Shown: positions 51,169 through 62,738 of the stretch, piece after piece | How the letters are laid out: each line of letters opens with the position of its first letter | Position numbering within the stretch: position 1 is the stretch's first letter | Source of the DNA: Typha latifolia | Lineage: Eukaryota; Streptophyta; Magnoliopsida; Poales; Typhaceae | Direction of reading: 5' to 3' | Assembly: GCA_019914945.1 (NCBI GenBank) | Contig: CM034107.1 | Location: 2,976,001-3,040,000 of the forward strand | Length of the DNA stretch: 64,000 nt | Program-made: the position numbers and the translations under genes | Notes under the pieces: model-generated | Databases searched by the model: none | Told to the model about the DNA's origin: nothing | The model's input: the letters and a program-made list of their open reading frames with translations, nothing else

Positions 51169-53937
51169 TTAACGGCGGCGACGAACAATCTTGGGGATGT
51201 GCTCAACGTACGTCCGATCCCTTCCTCTTAGGCTCATCATAAACGCATCTGGCATATCCCTTAGGTGCATCTTTTGGATTGATTTAAGGTATCTAATACC
51301 TTGCGGTACCATCCAAAGATTCTGTAATCCAGTAAGGTGCAGATGTTGTAGGCTCTTCATTGTGCCATCCTCTATGTTCATCCAAACAAGTTGTAGCATG
51401 TCAATTAAATACAGGTGCTTAAGCTTAGGGAACCATCCTGCGAGAAAGGCCAAATCCTGTCCATCGTACGCCATGCAGAGACTAAGTATAACAAGGTTAG
51501 ACATGATAGAGAAGGCAGGAAGCGGATCTTCTCGTAGTCCAGACCACCCCATTATTAACTCCCTAAGATTTCCAAAGCTGCTAAATATCGAGGGCACCAC
51601 CCCTTTCTGCAACCTGCCTCTCAAGTGCAGTTTCCCAAGATTCGGTAGAGGTTTTAAACTTCCCAGATTAAGAGGTTCATCTGGGTTACTTGCAACGACA
51701 CCAAACCTACTGAGACGTGGCATCTTCGAGAGGGACGCCCACAGTGCTTCACAATAGCTTGGTTGCACCTTGAGGATATAGAGGGTTCTTATCTGGCTCA
51801 AGCTTCCAATATTCTTAACTAAAACTCTGCTGGCTTCTATAATCTCTAAAGTTTGTAAATTTGTCAAACTGCATATGTCATCGGGAACTGATACACCACT
51901 GAACCAATCAAAAGTTCGAAACTTCCGGTTTTCAAAACAGAACATAATCAGGTGCCTTAGCTTCCGTAGCATGGTAACTTCCTTCGGCAACTTCAATACA
52001 GAAGTTTGCCTGAGATCCAACGTCTGTAGGTTCAAAAGATTCCCCAACGATGCAGGGATGTCCTTCACTTTAGTATATCCTAAATCCAGATAGTGCAAAT
52101 TAAATAAGTGAGCCACTACATCGGGCACCTTATCAATATTGGCATATCTAAGAGAGAGAACCCTTAATAATCTGAAGTTGGACGAAACATCGTGTATGCA
52201 ACTAGATGATAATTGCTTGTCAAACAACAAGAAAGAGCGAAGTCTTCGTGTACCTCTGCTAGGTTGTAAGGTCCCACTACCTCCATGAATGGCTACACGC
52301 CGAGCTTCTTCTCCCAATTCTATTACCTCTGGATTGTCATATGCAATACCAAACATCACTTTCCTTGATCTTGTTAGAGTTATTTCTCTAACAACATCAT
52401 GAATTTGAAACACTTTAGCCCTTCCAAACTCATTCCTTTCCACTACTTTTAACAAACACCTACGTACGAGTTCCTTAAGGTAGACTTCAGCCACTTCCTC
52501 CATCGTTATCCCTGGCCCCTTCTCCTCAATGAATCCTTCAGCTACCCAAAGCCTGATTATCCATTTTCTATGAATCATATAATCTTCAGGTAATAGGCCA
52601 CAGTATAGGAAGCAATTCTTCAGATAGCTCGGTAGATCGATGAAGCTGAGATTTAGAATTCTAGTTGACACCCATTTCAGCTCTGGATTATTTCCTCGTT
52701 GCCAATTAAGTTGATTGTAGAATAATCTCCACTCCTCTTCCTTCTCTTCTCTGTTGGCGAGGAGGCTGCCAACAGCTACAATATCTAGTGGCAAGCCTCG
52801 GCATTTGTCCACAATCTTCTCGGCCCAATTCTTGAGAGTTTCCGGGCATCTCTTTCCACCTAGTCTCACAAAGGCCTTTTTACAGAAGAGATCCCATGCT
52901 TCCTCCTTTGATAGATTTCTTAGGTTCATTTTACGGTCTTTGTCCGCTAACGAGGCCACGTCTTCACTCCGAGTTGTAATGACTACTCTACTTCCGCAGT
53001 TATTTTCTACGAATGTACGTTTTAAAAGTGACCATGCTTCTTTGTTCCACACGTCATCCAAGACAATGAAGTACCTTCTTCCCTGCAGATGGCTTTGAAG
53101 TGTCTCCACCAATTTGGTATGATCCATGGTGTCAATGTCATTTGGAATTGCCTGATTCTTTTCCAAGAGTTTCTTTGCTATTCTTCTTAATAAATCATCA
53201 ACCTGGAAATTTTGGGAGACAGATACCCATGCACTACACCCAAAGTGCCTTTTAGTTGTTTCATTTTTGTAAACGCTACTTGCAAGAGTTGTTTTACCCA
53301 ATCCCCCCATGCCACAGATGGAAATAATTGCACGACCTTGTTTCCCATCTGTCAACCAATCAATCAATGTTTTAGTTTCTTCTCCAAAACCTACAATCTC
53401 ATCCTCACCAGTAAAGTATGGAGATTCTGATACACGCTGCTCCCCATGAGCATAATTATTTAGGTTGCTACTTCCTCCTCTTCCAGTAATTGAAATGTCA
53501 TATCTTTTTTTCATATTTGTGTGATTCTGAAGACGGGTTTGTATGTTCTTAAGCTCCCCAGCAATATTGCGCAGTGCACCATTTTCCTTGGAATAAGGAA
53601 AGGTTTTCCTTAAAAATCCCATCTTGCCGCTTGTCTGTTGTTGCCCAGTAAGATATGTATACTCGTCGATGGTGTCCTCAACATCGCACGCTATCTCTCT
53701 TAGTCCTTCCAGCCAGGCCTTGCAGTGGTCATTAATGGATTCATATAGATGATCGTCTACGTGATTTATATAGGTTTGCATTATCGCAAACTCTCTCTTA
53801 ATCATCTTCATACTATTGTGAACTTCTTTAAGAACCGATGCGTCTTCCACTAGCTTGGAGGTTATTGCAGACAATGCTGATTCAGCCAAGGAAGCAACAA
53901 TCTTTTCGATCACAAGACACAACAAAGCTTCTGCCAT
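51169..53937 (-). CDS. CC-NBS-LRR disease resistance protein (RPM1-like CNL), intact
   Basis: Single-exon frame of 922 aa from Met at 53937. Order: Rx-N coiled-coil (MAEALLCLVIEKIVASLAES) with the EDVID-type motif DVEDTIDEYTYL at about residue 85; NB-ARC with P-loop ICGMGGLGKTTLAS at about 210, kinase-2 YFIVLDDVWNKEAW, RNBS-B GSRVVITTRSEDVAS, GLPL CRGLPLDIVAVG, RNBS-D CFLYCGLLPEDYMIHRKW and an MHD variant reading QIHDVVRE; then about 13 degenerate LRRs to the C-terminus (HIPKIVRRRR). Such proteins are intracellular immune receptors that recognise pathogen effectors directly or through guarded host proteins. No integrated decoy domain is seen. The GLPL Ala is Asp here (PLDIV), unlike the truncated neighbour (PLAIV). 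The absence of introns is usual for this clade. Confidence 0.95.
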   Translation of the reverse strand: MAEALLCLVIEKIVASLAESALSAITSKLVEDASVLKEVHNSMKMIKREFAIMQTYINHVDDHLYESINDHCKAWLEGLREIACDVEDTIDEYTYLTGQQQTSGKMGFLRKTFPYSKENGALRNIAGELKNIQTRLQNHTNMKKRYDISITGRGGSSNLNNYAHGEQRVSESPYFTGEDEIVGFGEETKTLIDWLTDGKQGRAIISICGMGGLGKTTLASSVYKNETTKRHFGCSAWVSVSQNFQVDDLLRRIAKKLLEKNQAIPNDIDTMDHTKLVETLQSHLQGRRYFIVLDDVWNKEAWSLLKRTFVENNCGSRVVITTRSEDVASLADKDRKMNLRNLSKEEAWDLFCKKAFVRLGGKRCPETLKNWAEKIVDKCRGLPLDIVAVGSLLANREEKEEEWRLFYNQLNWQRGNNPELKWVSTRILNLSFIDLPSYLKNCFLYCGLLPEDYMIHRKWIIRLWVAEGFIEEKGPGITMEEVAEVYLKELVRRCLLKVVERNEFGRAKVFQIHDVVREITLTRSRKVMFGIAYDNPEVIELGEEARRVAIHGGSGTLQPSRGTRRLRSFLLFDKQLSSSCIHDVSSNFRLLRVLSLRYANIDKVPDVVAHLFNLHYLDLGYTKVKDIPASLGNLLNLQTLDLRQTSVLKLPKEVTMLRKLRHLIMFCFENRKFRTFDWFSGVSVPDDICSLTNLQTLEIIEASRVLVKNIGSLSQIRTLYILKVQPSYCEALWASLSKMPRLSRFGVVASNPDEPLNLGSLKPLPNLGKLHLRGRLQKGVVPSIFSSFGNLRELIMGWSGLREDPLPAFSIMSNLVILSLCMAYDGQDLAFLAGWFPKLKHLYLIDMLQLVWMNIEDGTMKSLQHLHLTGLQNLWMVPQGIRYLKSIQKMHLRDMPDAFMMSLRGRDRTYVEHIPKIVRRRR

Positions 53938-56900
53938 ACTTGCTCTCTGAGTTTCAGACTTTCAGGAGCTGGGATTCTAAAATTTGATTCAGCACTGGTA
54001 TGGTCTAATATATGAAATCTCTACAATTGTTAACATAGCAGTATCAGTATCAGTTGACGAGCAATTGACCTATTTTGTTTTATTGAAGTAGCTAGTTTGG
54101 TTATTGATTTGATTGACTATGACACTTGCATCCTTGAATCTAAAATACAAGAAATCTTCTTAAGCCAAGTCAAGATGTATGCAGTCAATCTGTACTAAAC
54201 GACAACTAGAATTGTGCATGTGATTGGAGGTGATAGGAAATTTGAAATAATAGCAGATAAAAAAAAAAGTTAATCACAAAGAAGAAAATCATCAGTGATA
54301 GGAAATTTTATTAGAGTAGTTAAATGACACTTCAAGCATAGTATTAGTGTTTTAATACATAGATAGATGAGTATATTTATGTTGATTTATGAATTGTATT
54401 TAGGAAAAAAAATATTTAGCACCCTGCCTTTTAACGCATTTATAATTTTTCTATTTCTGCTAAAATTATATTTACTCAATCTATAATCAACTAAATCTAA
54501 CTTGATCTAACCTAATCTAACTTGTACCACCCAACTCTACCGTACTCCGGCAGGATCATCGGCCTCTGCCGCCATCCACGAGCGGCACCGTCTCATAGAG
54601 AGAGGAGGACCTCTTCATAGAGCAATGTCGATGGATTTGGATCTCGGCGAAAAAAATAAAAATTAAAAGAGAGAAACTATGTAATACATAAAATAACTGT
54701 TAAAGATATAAAAAAAAAACTAAAAAAGAGAAGCTAACATTATTAGGACGGAAAATAAATTGCATAAGCATAATGATAATGATGAAGAAAATTCAACCAT
54801 TCAACCTAATGATGAAGTAAGAAAAATAAGGTAGAGAAGATACATACCACATGAAGGTCACATTCTCTACAGTGGCTGCTCAAGCTGCATTGAAACAGAT
54901 AACAAATGAACTTCAAAAGTGAAACTTTTCATAGCCATGGATGCAATAAAAAGAACACCATACCTCTCAGCTCGAGGGGAAAAAGGATCAAATGCCTCAA
55001 AGTTAATGCCATCTTCATAGCTCTGGAGAAGAATTGTTGCATTCTGGCTACTGCTGCTTGACTTTAGACAGGCAAAACCCAGCAATTTTGAAAATATATT
55101 TGGGTCTTCTTAAAACCCAGTATGGCCTACAACTACAATAGAGAAAAAAAAATCTGGAGAAGAAAAGATCAATTACTGAAGCGAGAGAATTCCGTGGGTA
55201 CCAAACCTGGCTGATCAGAGCAAATACTTTCTTTTAAGAGAAAAAAAAAACGCTGTTCAGGTCGTGCATGTATCAAAAGTTTTTTTTATTTTAAAAAAAG
55301 CCATTGAAGAGTAGATGAGTATATTTGATTTAGAAATTTGTTTTGAAATTTTGCGAATTTTCTTTTTAACATTTCATTAAGCATTGCAATTCAGAACAAC
55401 AAAGGTAATCTCAAGATGGAGAGAGAAGATTCTCTTATTTTTTGTTTCTCCTTGGGATGAAGTTTTATAATTATCAAGGTGTATACAATAGCCAATAAAG
55501 TATTAATTTTTTTTTTGTTGGAATAAAGTTTATAGCATAACTCTTACTATAATACTTGGACTTGGTTTCACGTTCCTACCATGTCTTCGTTTGAAGATTT
55601 CAGTTTGACTTAAGACTTAATTTTAGTGACATATTTTCTTTTCTTAGAGAATGAATTTAGACAATAATTGTAGGAAAGAATTTAAAGATTTGCAATATTT
55701 TGAAGACCATGAGATCGCCAGCCTAGACTTGAAGGAGAAAGTACTATTAGCATTACTTCTTCAGATAGAAGATCCAGATAAGTTGATTTATAGAATAAAA
55801 TACAAAGAAACCAATAAATCAACATTAGAATATATCTAGAAATCTATTGATTGACACAAGGTAGAGATTGCTTCTAAAATTGATGTTTTGGAAGTATCAG
55901 ATGAAGGTCAGCTTTCTAATGGTTGATCAGAAACCATAGTAGAAAGAGAGATCAAGAAAAAAATAATATGCTTAATCGTAGCAGAGGCAAGGCAAAGAAT
56001 TAGATATTACAGAGGCAAGGCAAGGATTATTAATGAGTTTATTCAGTTTATAAGCTATTTTATTTATAAATTAGTCATGTTATAAATAGATTGTGTCTTA
56101 AACGAGTTATCATATCATAAACGGATTGGTAGGTTATGTCACAAATAAGTTAAATAGAAAGAGATAATAAATATGAATACGATTTATTTAATAAACGGGT
56201 TAGAGAGATTGTCAGGTTAGAGAGATTGACATGTTTATAATCTGAATTTGATTAAGCTAAATCCAAACTCATTTTAAAATCAAGTTATTGGATTGAATCA
56301 AATTTTACCCTTTTTTTTTTTTTTCTTTTACCTTATATCTTTCCTTATTTTTATCTTGTCCCTCAACTGGAATTTTTTTTTGACAAAACCCACAACTGGA
56401 AAATTGAATAGTCTCTTCTTGTATTACTGGCCTGGTCCAATAAATATTGGAGCCCTCATGCATCACTTGTCCCGAGAAGAGAGAATAAGGTTCTAAAAAA
56501 TTATTGAACTTTAGTTTAAAAAAAAAACAAAGAAAAAATAACCCCAAGAGGTGATCAGATGATTGAAAGATAAACTAGTAACCAGAGTTTGTTATGTTGT
56601 AGGGCAGTACAAAATTAAAGAACTTGAATGAAAAGCTACTTTTATCATTATTTTTCTTGCCATAAGGGGTATCTCTTGTATGAACAATCAAAGAGAGAGG
56701 AAACGTATAAAGAGAGAAGAAATTCTTTATTTCCCTCAAGAAAAAAGGTGAAAGTATCAGCATCATCTCTATATTTCAAGTAATGTCCTTTTTCTCTAAT
56801 AAGAGCTGAGACAACTCACAACAGAGCATACAAGTTAGCAATATTTGTTCCTAATTAGAAATAATCTTCATAAGACAACTTGCTCCACGTAAAAGCAAAA

Positions 56901-58429
56901 ACTCAAACAAAACCTTTCACTAAATTGACTCAATCTCTGCCAGAACAAACAAAGTGGTGCAAAAATATATCCAAGGACAAGAGACTACTGAAACAGTCTG
57001 CTTGTTCCAAAACACTGACAGAAGAGTATCACAAATCCTCCTTTGCTGATCATTCATGTAAGAGAGTTTTTGACATCTGAATTAAAACAATCACTAGCTC
57101 AAAGATAAACTGATGTATGAACTGTGTGCATTAGATGTTAGAGAAAGAACAAACATGAATGTAGAACTTGTAACTCTGAACATAGCTCTGGAATGAGCTG
57201 CAGAAATTTATAGATCATGTGTAAACTGACATGACTAGATATGGTTTTGTAAAATATGACTGAATATTTCTGTGCATTAGACTACAATAGTTAAGTCTTG
57301 CAAATATATCAGATTACAAGAAATCACCTTCAAAGATATCATCATACGCAACAAGTGTGCAGTAAGGTGGCTTTTTCTGCTTATCATCATCATATCTCCC
57401 CAAGATGTATGCATATAGATGTCAAGTTCATCATATATAATCCCAACATCAACGTGAAGTACAAGCAATCATTTTTACAATATTTGGTGGCACTTGTGCA
57501 TCAAATTCCTGCAGAAATCTAATTTCTATGGTCATTAACTCAAAGAACAAAGGACATAAATAGTCAACCTTCAAATAGTAAGCTCACTAAATAAATGAAA
57601 CAAGGAGTCAATACCCTATGCATGTAATATATTATAATATCAAGCATCTTAAAATGGCCCCCCAGAACCAAAAAAGAAAACTCTGCAACAAGTGCAGATG
57701 CTTCAGAAACTTCTAAAACAAATGCCAGGTATAAAAAATGAGTTAATTAACTGGCACATGCACTTAAGATTATTTTACTAAAGATTTGTTAATTTTGAAG
57801 CTAGATAGTCAATAGTAAAAAACTCAGGTTGTACTTTGTATTAGAGACTAACATGCCTCTCATACCATGTATTACAAAACTTACAACAGGCCAGTAATTA
57901 ATTCGAACATTTATCTCCATCAAACAGTAAAGCAGGGAGTGTAATGTTGAGTTTGGCAATCAGCATAAGCAAAACAGTTGAAATAATCATTGCATCTGCA
58001 AATTCCATACAGATCTATTGAAAGCACAAATAGCCAAATGGTTTCTCACAAGTCATATTGCAGTATCAGTCACCTATTAGTTTTAAATCAAAATTTATAC
58101 TTGTCATGAAATCAAGGGTACTATGGTACTACCCTTCACATTTGTACAGAAGAAAGAGTGAATGCAGAAAAGCAGATCCAACCCTAAGGGATGTGCATGG
58201 AAAAAGATCTAATGGCACCATATGTGCTGCATGTCAGAAATCCAGCAAACAATAAGCCCAACATCTTCGAGAAAGACTGAAATGATCACCCAACCCTTGC
58301 TCACGAGGCAAAGGAAAAAGTTTCTAATATTAATCATTAATTCCTTCCAATTGAATGGTATGATGTCACCTTACAGAAATCATAGTTGTAACCATACGAT
58401 TCATATTACGGAAAAAGTTCCATACCTGA
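53938..58429. other. Intergenic DNA
   Basis: NLR promoter on the left (TATA-like motif near 54006 on the minus strand), blocks similar to the 48.9-49.2 kb spacer, and the SNF7 3' flank on the right. Short frames at 54867-55085, 55651-55839, 56293-56496 and 56880-57080 lack family-like features; the first two overlap the duplicated blocks. Confidence 0.5.
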
Positions 58430-61400
58430 CTACATCGCCATTTCTGCTTGTAGTGCTGCTAGTTCATCATCCTCAGCTGTAGTTTTCTGTGGAGCAGGCC
58501 GAACTGGTTGCTTAATAGCTGGAACATGCACAGGAGCAGCAGGAGCAGTCGTAGCAGGCTGAAGAAGTTGTTCCTCCAACTCAGCTCCTTCCAACTCTTC
58601 AAGCTCTGCTTCCAATTCATCCTGCCAAAAGAATAACATGGTAATCAGGATGTCAATGAAAGACATAAGGTCAAGAAGTAAATCATTTGGCAGAGAGATA
58701 TTAGAATACTTCATCAAAATCAGCTGCTGCTCCAATAGGTGCAGATAGTGCTTCCTGTATTTGTTTCATGTTCTCGGTCTGCTCATTAATTTCATCCATA
58801 GTCTTGTCAACATCATCAATATTCCTGCAGGAATAGAAAACATCAGCAGATATCATTTTGCTTCCTCAATCAACAAGATTACTCCCGACATTAAATAGGC
58901 ATACTTCAAGGAGTCATAACAAACAAAATGATAAACTAAATGGCAGTACTTTCATTTTTCCAAAGTTCCAACAACCCAGCAGGCTTTATAGTTCAGGAAA
59001 TAGCTGATAATCAATTATATGTTTTGAAAAAAAAAATCTGGTGCACCTACGACTTACAGGTATATCTAAAGCTTACAAAAGCAGTTTGGGGAAAATGTCT
59101 TAAACTGAATAATGGGTATACACTGATTGAAAGTGTTGCTATAGCTACTTACGTTGCTTTCTGCATTGCCTTCATTGCAGACGCCCCAGTTCTCAATGCA
59201 TCAACAGTCTCTGTTGTAGCTTTCGCACCTTCTAGCAATATCATCTGCAGAAAATGCACAATAACCTCAAACTTAATGACTGAAGGAGCTTATTACACCC
59301 ATTCCAGGCATTAATAGATTATCAATACTATTTACCTGATCATGAATTCTTAACTGGAAATTCCCAAGTTGTTCAATTTGCTGCTCATAAAGTCTCTTCC
59401 TCTTCAAGCATTGTATGGCAGCTAATATTCATGAAAGAAGTTTAGATTGTAATGAAGATATGGTAGCTACTAGCTAGTATCACATGTTAAAAAGATATAT
59501 TTCAATCAGTATGCCAGATTTTGCATTTTAAGATGCAAAACCAAGAAAACATGAGCCGCATTGGGCAGGGAATCCACATTGTAACATACAAAAAATTGAG
59601 GAAAAATAGAGAACAAATTCACAAGTTTATGGAAAAGTTTCTCAAAATTATTTTTGAAGCAACCACTATAAGCAGGTCAAGTCAAGTGAGCCACCAACGA
59701 TGGATCACTGACATAGTTCAAACAATTTTTGCCATATGTCATCTGTAACTGTAAATAGAGGCACGATCAAAAAGAAACTTGCATAGGAGTAAGAAAGAAC
59801 ATGGTAGGCCTCAAATAGTTTAAGGAACTTGTAAATGGCAGAGGTGAATGGAAGAAACTATAAAATAAAAAATTAGAAACCCAAAAAGCTTAGGACTTGA
59901 GACTCGCTTGATGTTGTCGTTGCTTTTTTTTTTCCTTTCACCATTTGTAATTGCTTATAGTCAAAGTAAACCATATTGGGACATGTTATCCTTTTGAGGA
60001 AAATATACAATCATGGAAAAGCTCTTCTAAAAAGAGAATGAAAAAAATAGTTAAATACCACTATGTTCTACAAAACAGATGCCACGAGATCAAAAAAAAA
60101 ATAAAAACTTCTATAATAATGCAAAGCATACCCCTTTTGTTCTTTCCTCTTGTGAATTCCTTAGCCTTCTCAACCTCAGCAGTTGCCTTCTTCTGGAGGA
60201 CTTTCTCCTTCTTTTCTAGCATCTCAAGTGTCTAAATTGCATATAGAGATTGTAAGTTAGCATTACTCAATGTAAAGTATATATATATATATATATATAT
60301 ATTATACTTCTGTAACTAATACAGGCAGGTTAAACCAAACACAACTCAAAGTTAGGCAAGCTTGGCAGGATTTCCTGCAATCTGATCTGAGATTGGAGTT
60401 GGACTGACTGAACGCAAATATTTCAATGAGCTTGAGCTCTACATGGTAAAACTCAAGCTGAAAGTAAAAAAAACATAAATAATCTCATCCTCTCTCTTCA
60501 TCCAAGTTTCTGTTAGCGTTGTCTGATAGCTAGCAAATCCACCACAGAAGCAATACTCTAAAGCACAGATTCTCCATTTAGGCCTCGTATGTGTATCTGG
60601 TATTTATCAGATACCGATATGGCTTCGATACAACATCGATACATATCGGATATGGTTAGAAAAGTATCCAAATTAAAAAAATAATAATCTCTGTTTTTCG
60701 ATACGGCTCCCAATATGACTTCAATACGGCTCCGATACGGCTTTGATATGGCTTCGACCGGAAGGCATCAAAATCTGTTTCTTCTATTCATTTTCTTGAA
60801 GTCAGCTGCATTGGGACTGTGAGAGAAAACTAAGTAAAACATATGTTAGTGTGAATGTTCTCTTTTTCAAGCTTTTTCCTCTCTCTGCCAATAATGTGTT
60901 TTTTAATTTCTGCCTTCATAATATTAGATAACTAGTAAATCAGTACACAATGCTCTCGTGTTAGTAAAGGCTTTGATGTTACTATGTTAGTATACAATGC
61001 TATGATATGTACTTTTTACCATATGTTGTATTGGTTGACAATAGATTGAAGAAATTTTTTTATTAGTTTATTTATTGGCATGTTCATGTCATATCATATC
61101 TTATTTTTTAAGAATTTGCCGTATACCCATATCTATATTCATGCTTTATAAAAGCAATATATTGTGAATTTGTGATAAGATCCCAAGTGGACCTACACAA
61201 TCTAATCATGGAGATCCAATGTCAAGCCGAGAAATGATGCAACTAGAATGATGTGGAGAATATTTGTGGCAAAGATATATTGAGGCAACCTCAACAAAGA
61301 TGAGATCTCACCCTGCATAATTGATATAGGCATCAATATCTGATATTCATTTGCTTATTATTTGAGTTAGCCTTGGTGCAATAAGGAGATAAGAGTAAAA

Positions 61401-62738
61401 TATCAGAATGAAGAGATGCATGTACGAAGTTGATAAGATCGATGATATATCAGCTCTACCAACTCAGTACTTAAAGTGACTGGTAGCAAATTAAAATGTT
61501 GGTGCTACATAATTAAAAGTGCTTCTGTTATGGAGTGAAATAAACAAAAGATCAAGGTTTGGGCAATTAAAAAGAAAGGAAATGACACTCCTGAAGATAA
61601 AACATCATGATCAACACAAAGGTAGCAAGTAAAAGGAGAAATATTCCAAGCATTTCCAAAGCATGTAGCAGCCTGCATAAAAGTATCACTGCGACAGTTG
61701 GAAGGAGTGAGCATAATATTATGAGATAAAAAGGCTTATAATAGGAAACTCGATGGAATAACAAAGCAGACAAGAAAATAATTTACACTATCACAATGGA
61801 TTTAATCCTTGCAGACAATGCCATGCAAATTGTCATACAGATGTATACTGATGCATGAAAAAGATACAAGTTCTATTGATTGGTTGGTTGACCTTGACTT
61901 CACCGAATGAATTATTAAGTGACACATAATAATGCCAAAGATATAGTAGTTTGTCCCTATTCAATAAGAATAACCCCCTGGACAATAATGCCTAGAGCAA
62001 TTAATTGGTGAATTCCACACTGGGAAAATAAAAGGATGGACAATTAGTTGGTATCTATAGCATCGATGGAAGCCCTTCAAATCCCAAATCAAGTTCTTAG
62101 AAGTAGCAAATATTTAAGGTATCATGATTCATTAATTACAGATTTAGAGTTTTTCTTTCTTAAAGATCCACCATCATCATCAAATTCCTCTCCAATATAT
62201 AAGATGGTGGCTATCAAGCATAACTACTACAAAAAGCTGCCTCCAAGTAAGGAGAGCAATGTCTTGTTGTCAGATATAAACCTGACATTGGTCACTGGAG
62301 AATAGTTCAATTTTTTTAACCAAGGCAAATCATATACACTTGATATTAGCAAGGAATAGAATATAAATATTGCCATCTTGCATCATTAATAAAGATAATA
62401 CTATCTTCTTATTTCCATTTGGCCGAACTGTTATTCCTAAATTACCTTCTTGTCAAGGTTAATGCAGGAAACAAGTTCATAATCAGCAAAGTAACCGATC
62501 TAAAATCCTAAAACGAACTAGTTCAAGATATGACAAACCTGTATAATGACCACAATAACATAGTATAAACATAAACTTTAAAGTACATTAAATGCAATTG
62601 CAATAGGAAAATGTCAAAGCTTACATAACAGAATCAAATAAACCAACAAAGCAAGTCATAAAGTACCTCATTTAACTTGTCCAGAGTAGCCAAGGCATTT
62701 GCCTGCTCCTTTGGCTTCCCGAATAGCCTACTAAACAT
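58430..62738 (-). CDS. SNF7: ESCRT-III subunit SNF7/VPS32 (CHMP4)
   Basis: Six exons, 62738-62667, 60231-60132, 59421-59336, 59244-59153, 58824-58710 and 58621-58430, sum to 657 bp (218 aa; the family is about 215-225). It starts MFSRLFGKPKEQANALATLD; a basic N-terminal half (EKVLQKKATAEVEKAKEF, AIQCLKRKRLYEQQIEQL) forms the alpha1-alpha2 hairpin. An acidic C-terminal half (DDVDKTMDEINEQTENMKQI, ELEAELEELEGAELEEQ) and a C-terminal MIM1-like end (DDELAALQAEMAM) follow. It polymerises on endosomal membranes to drive multivesicular-body sorting; the end motif recruits SKD1/VPS4. Intron 1 is 2.4 kb and holds a (TA)n tract and degenerate GATACGGCT-type repeats. All joins are canonical and in phase. 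Confidence 0.95.
60279..60303. repeat. (TA)n microsatellite in SNF7 intron 1
   Basis: About 25 bp of AT repeat just upstream of exon 2 in transcript terms. Confidence 0.95.
60600..60770. repeat. Degenerate GATACGGCTCC-type tandem repeats in SNF7 intron 1
   Basis: Variants of GATACGGCT(T/C)C occur at least seven times (for example GATATGGCTTC, GATACGGCTCC, AATACGGCTCC). The unit is about 12 bp and strongly diverged. Probably an old satellite or transposon fragment. Confidence 0.65.
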
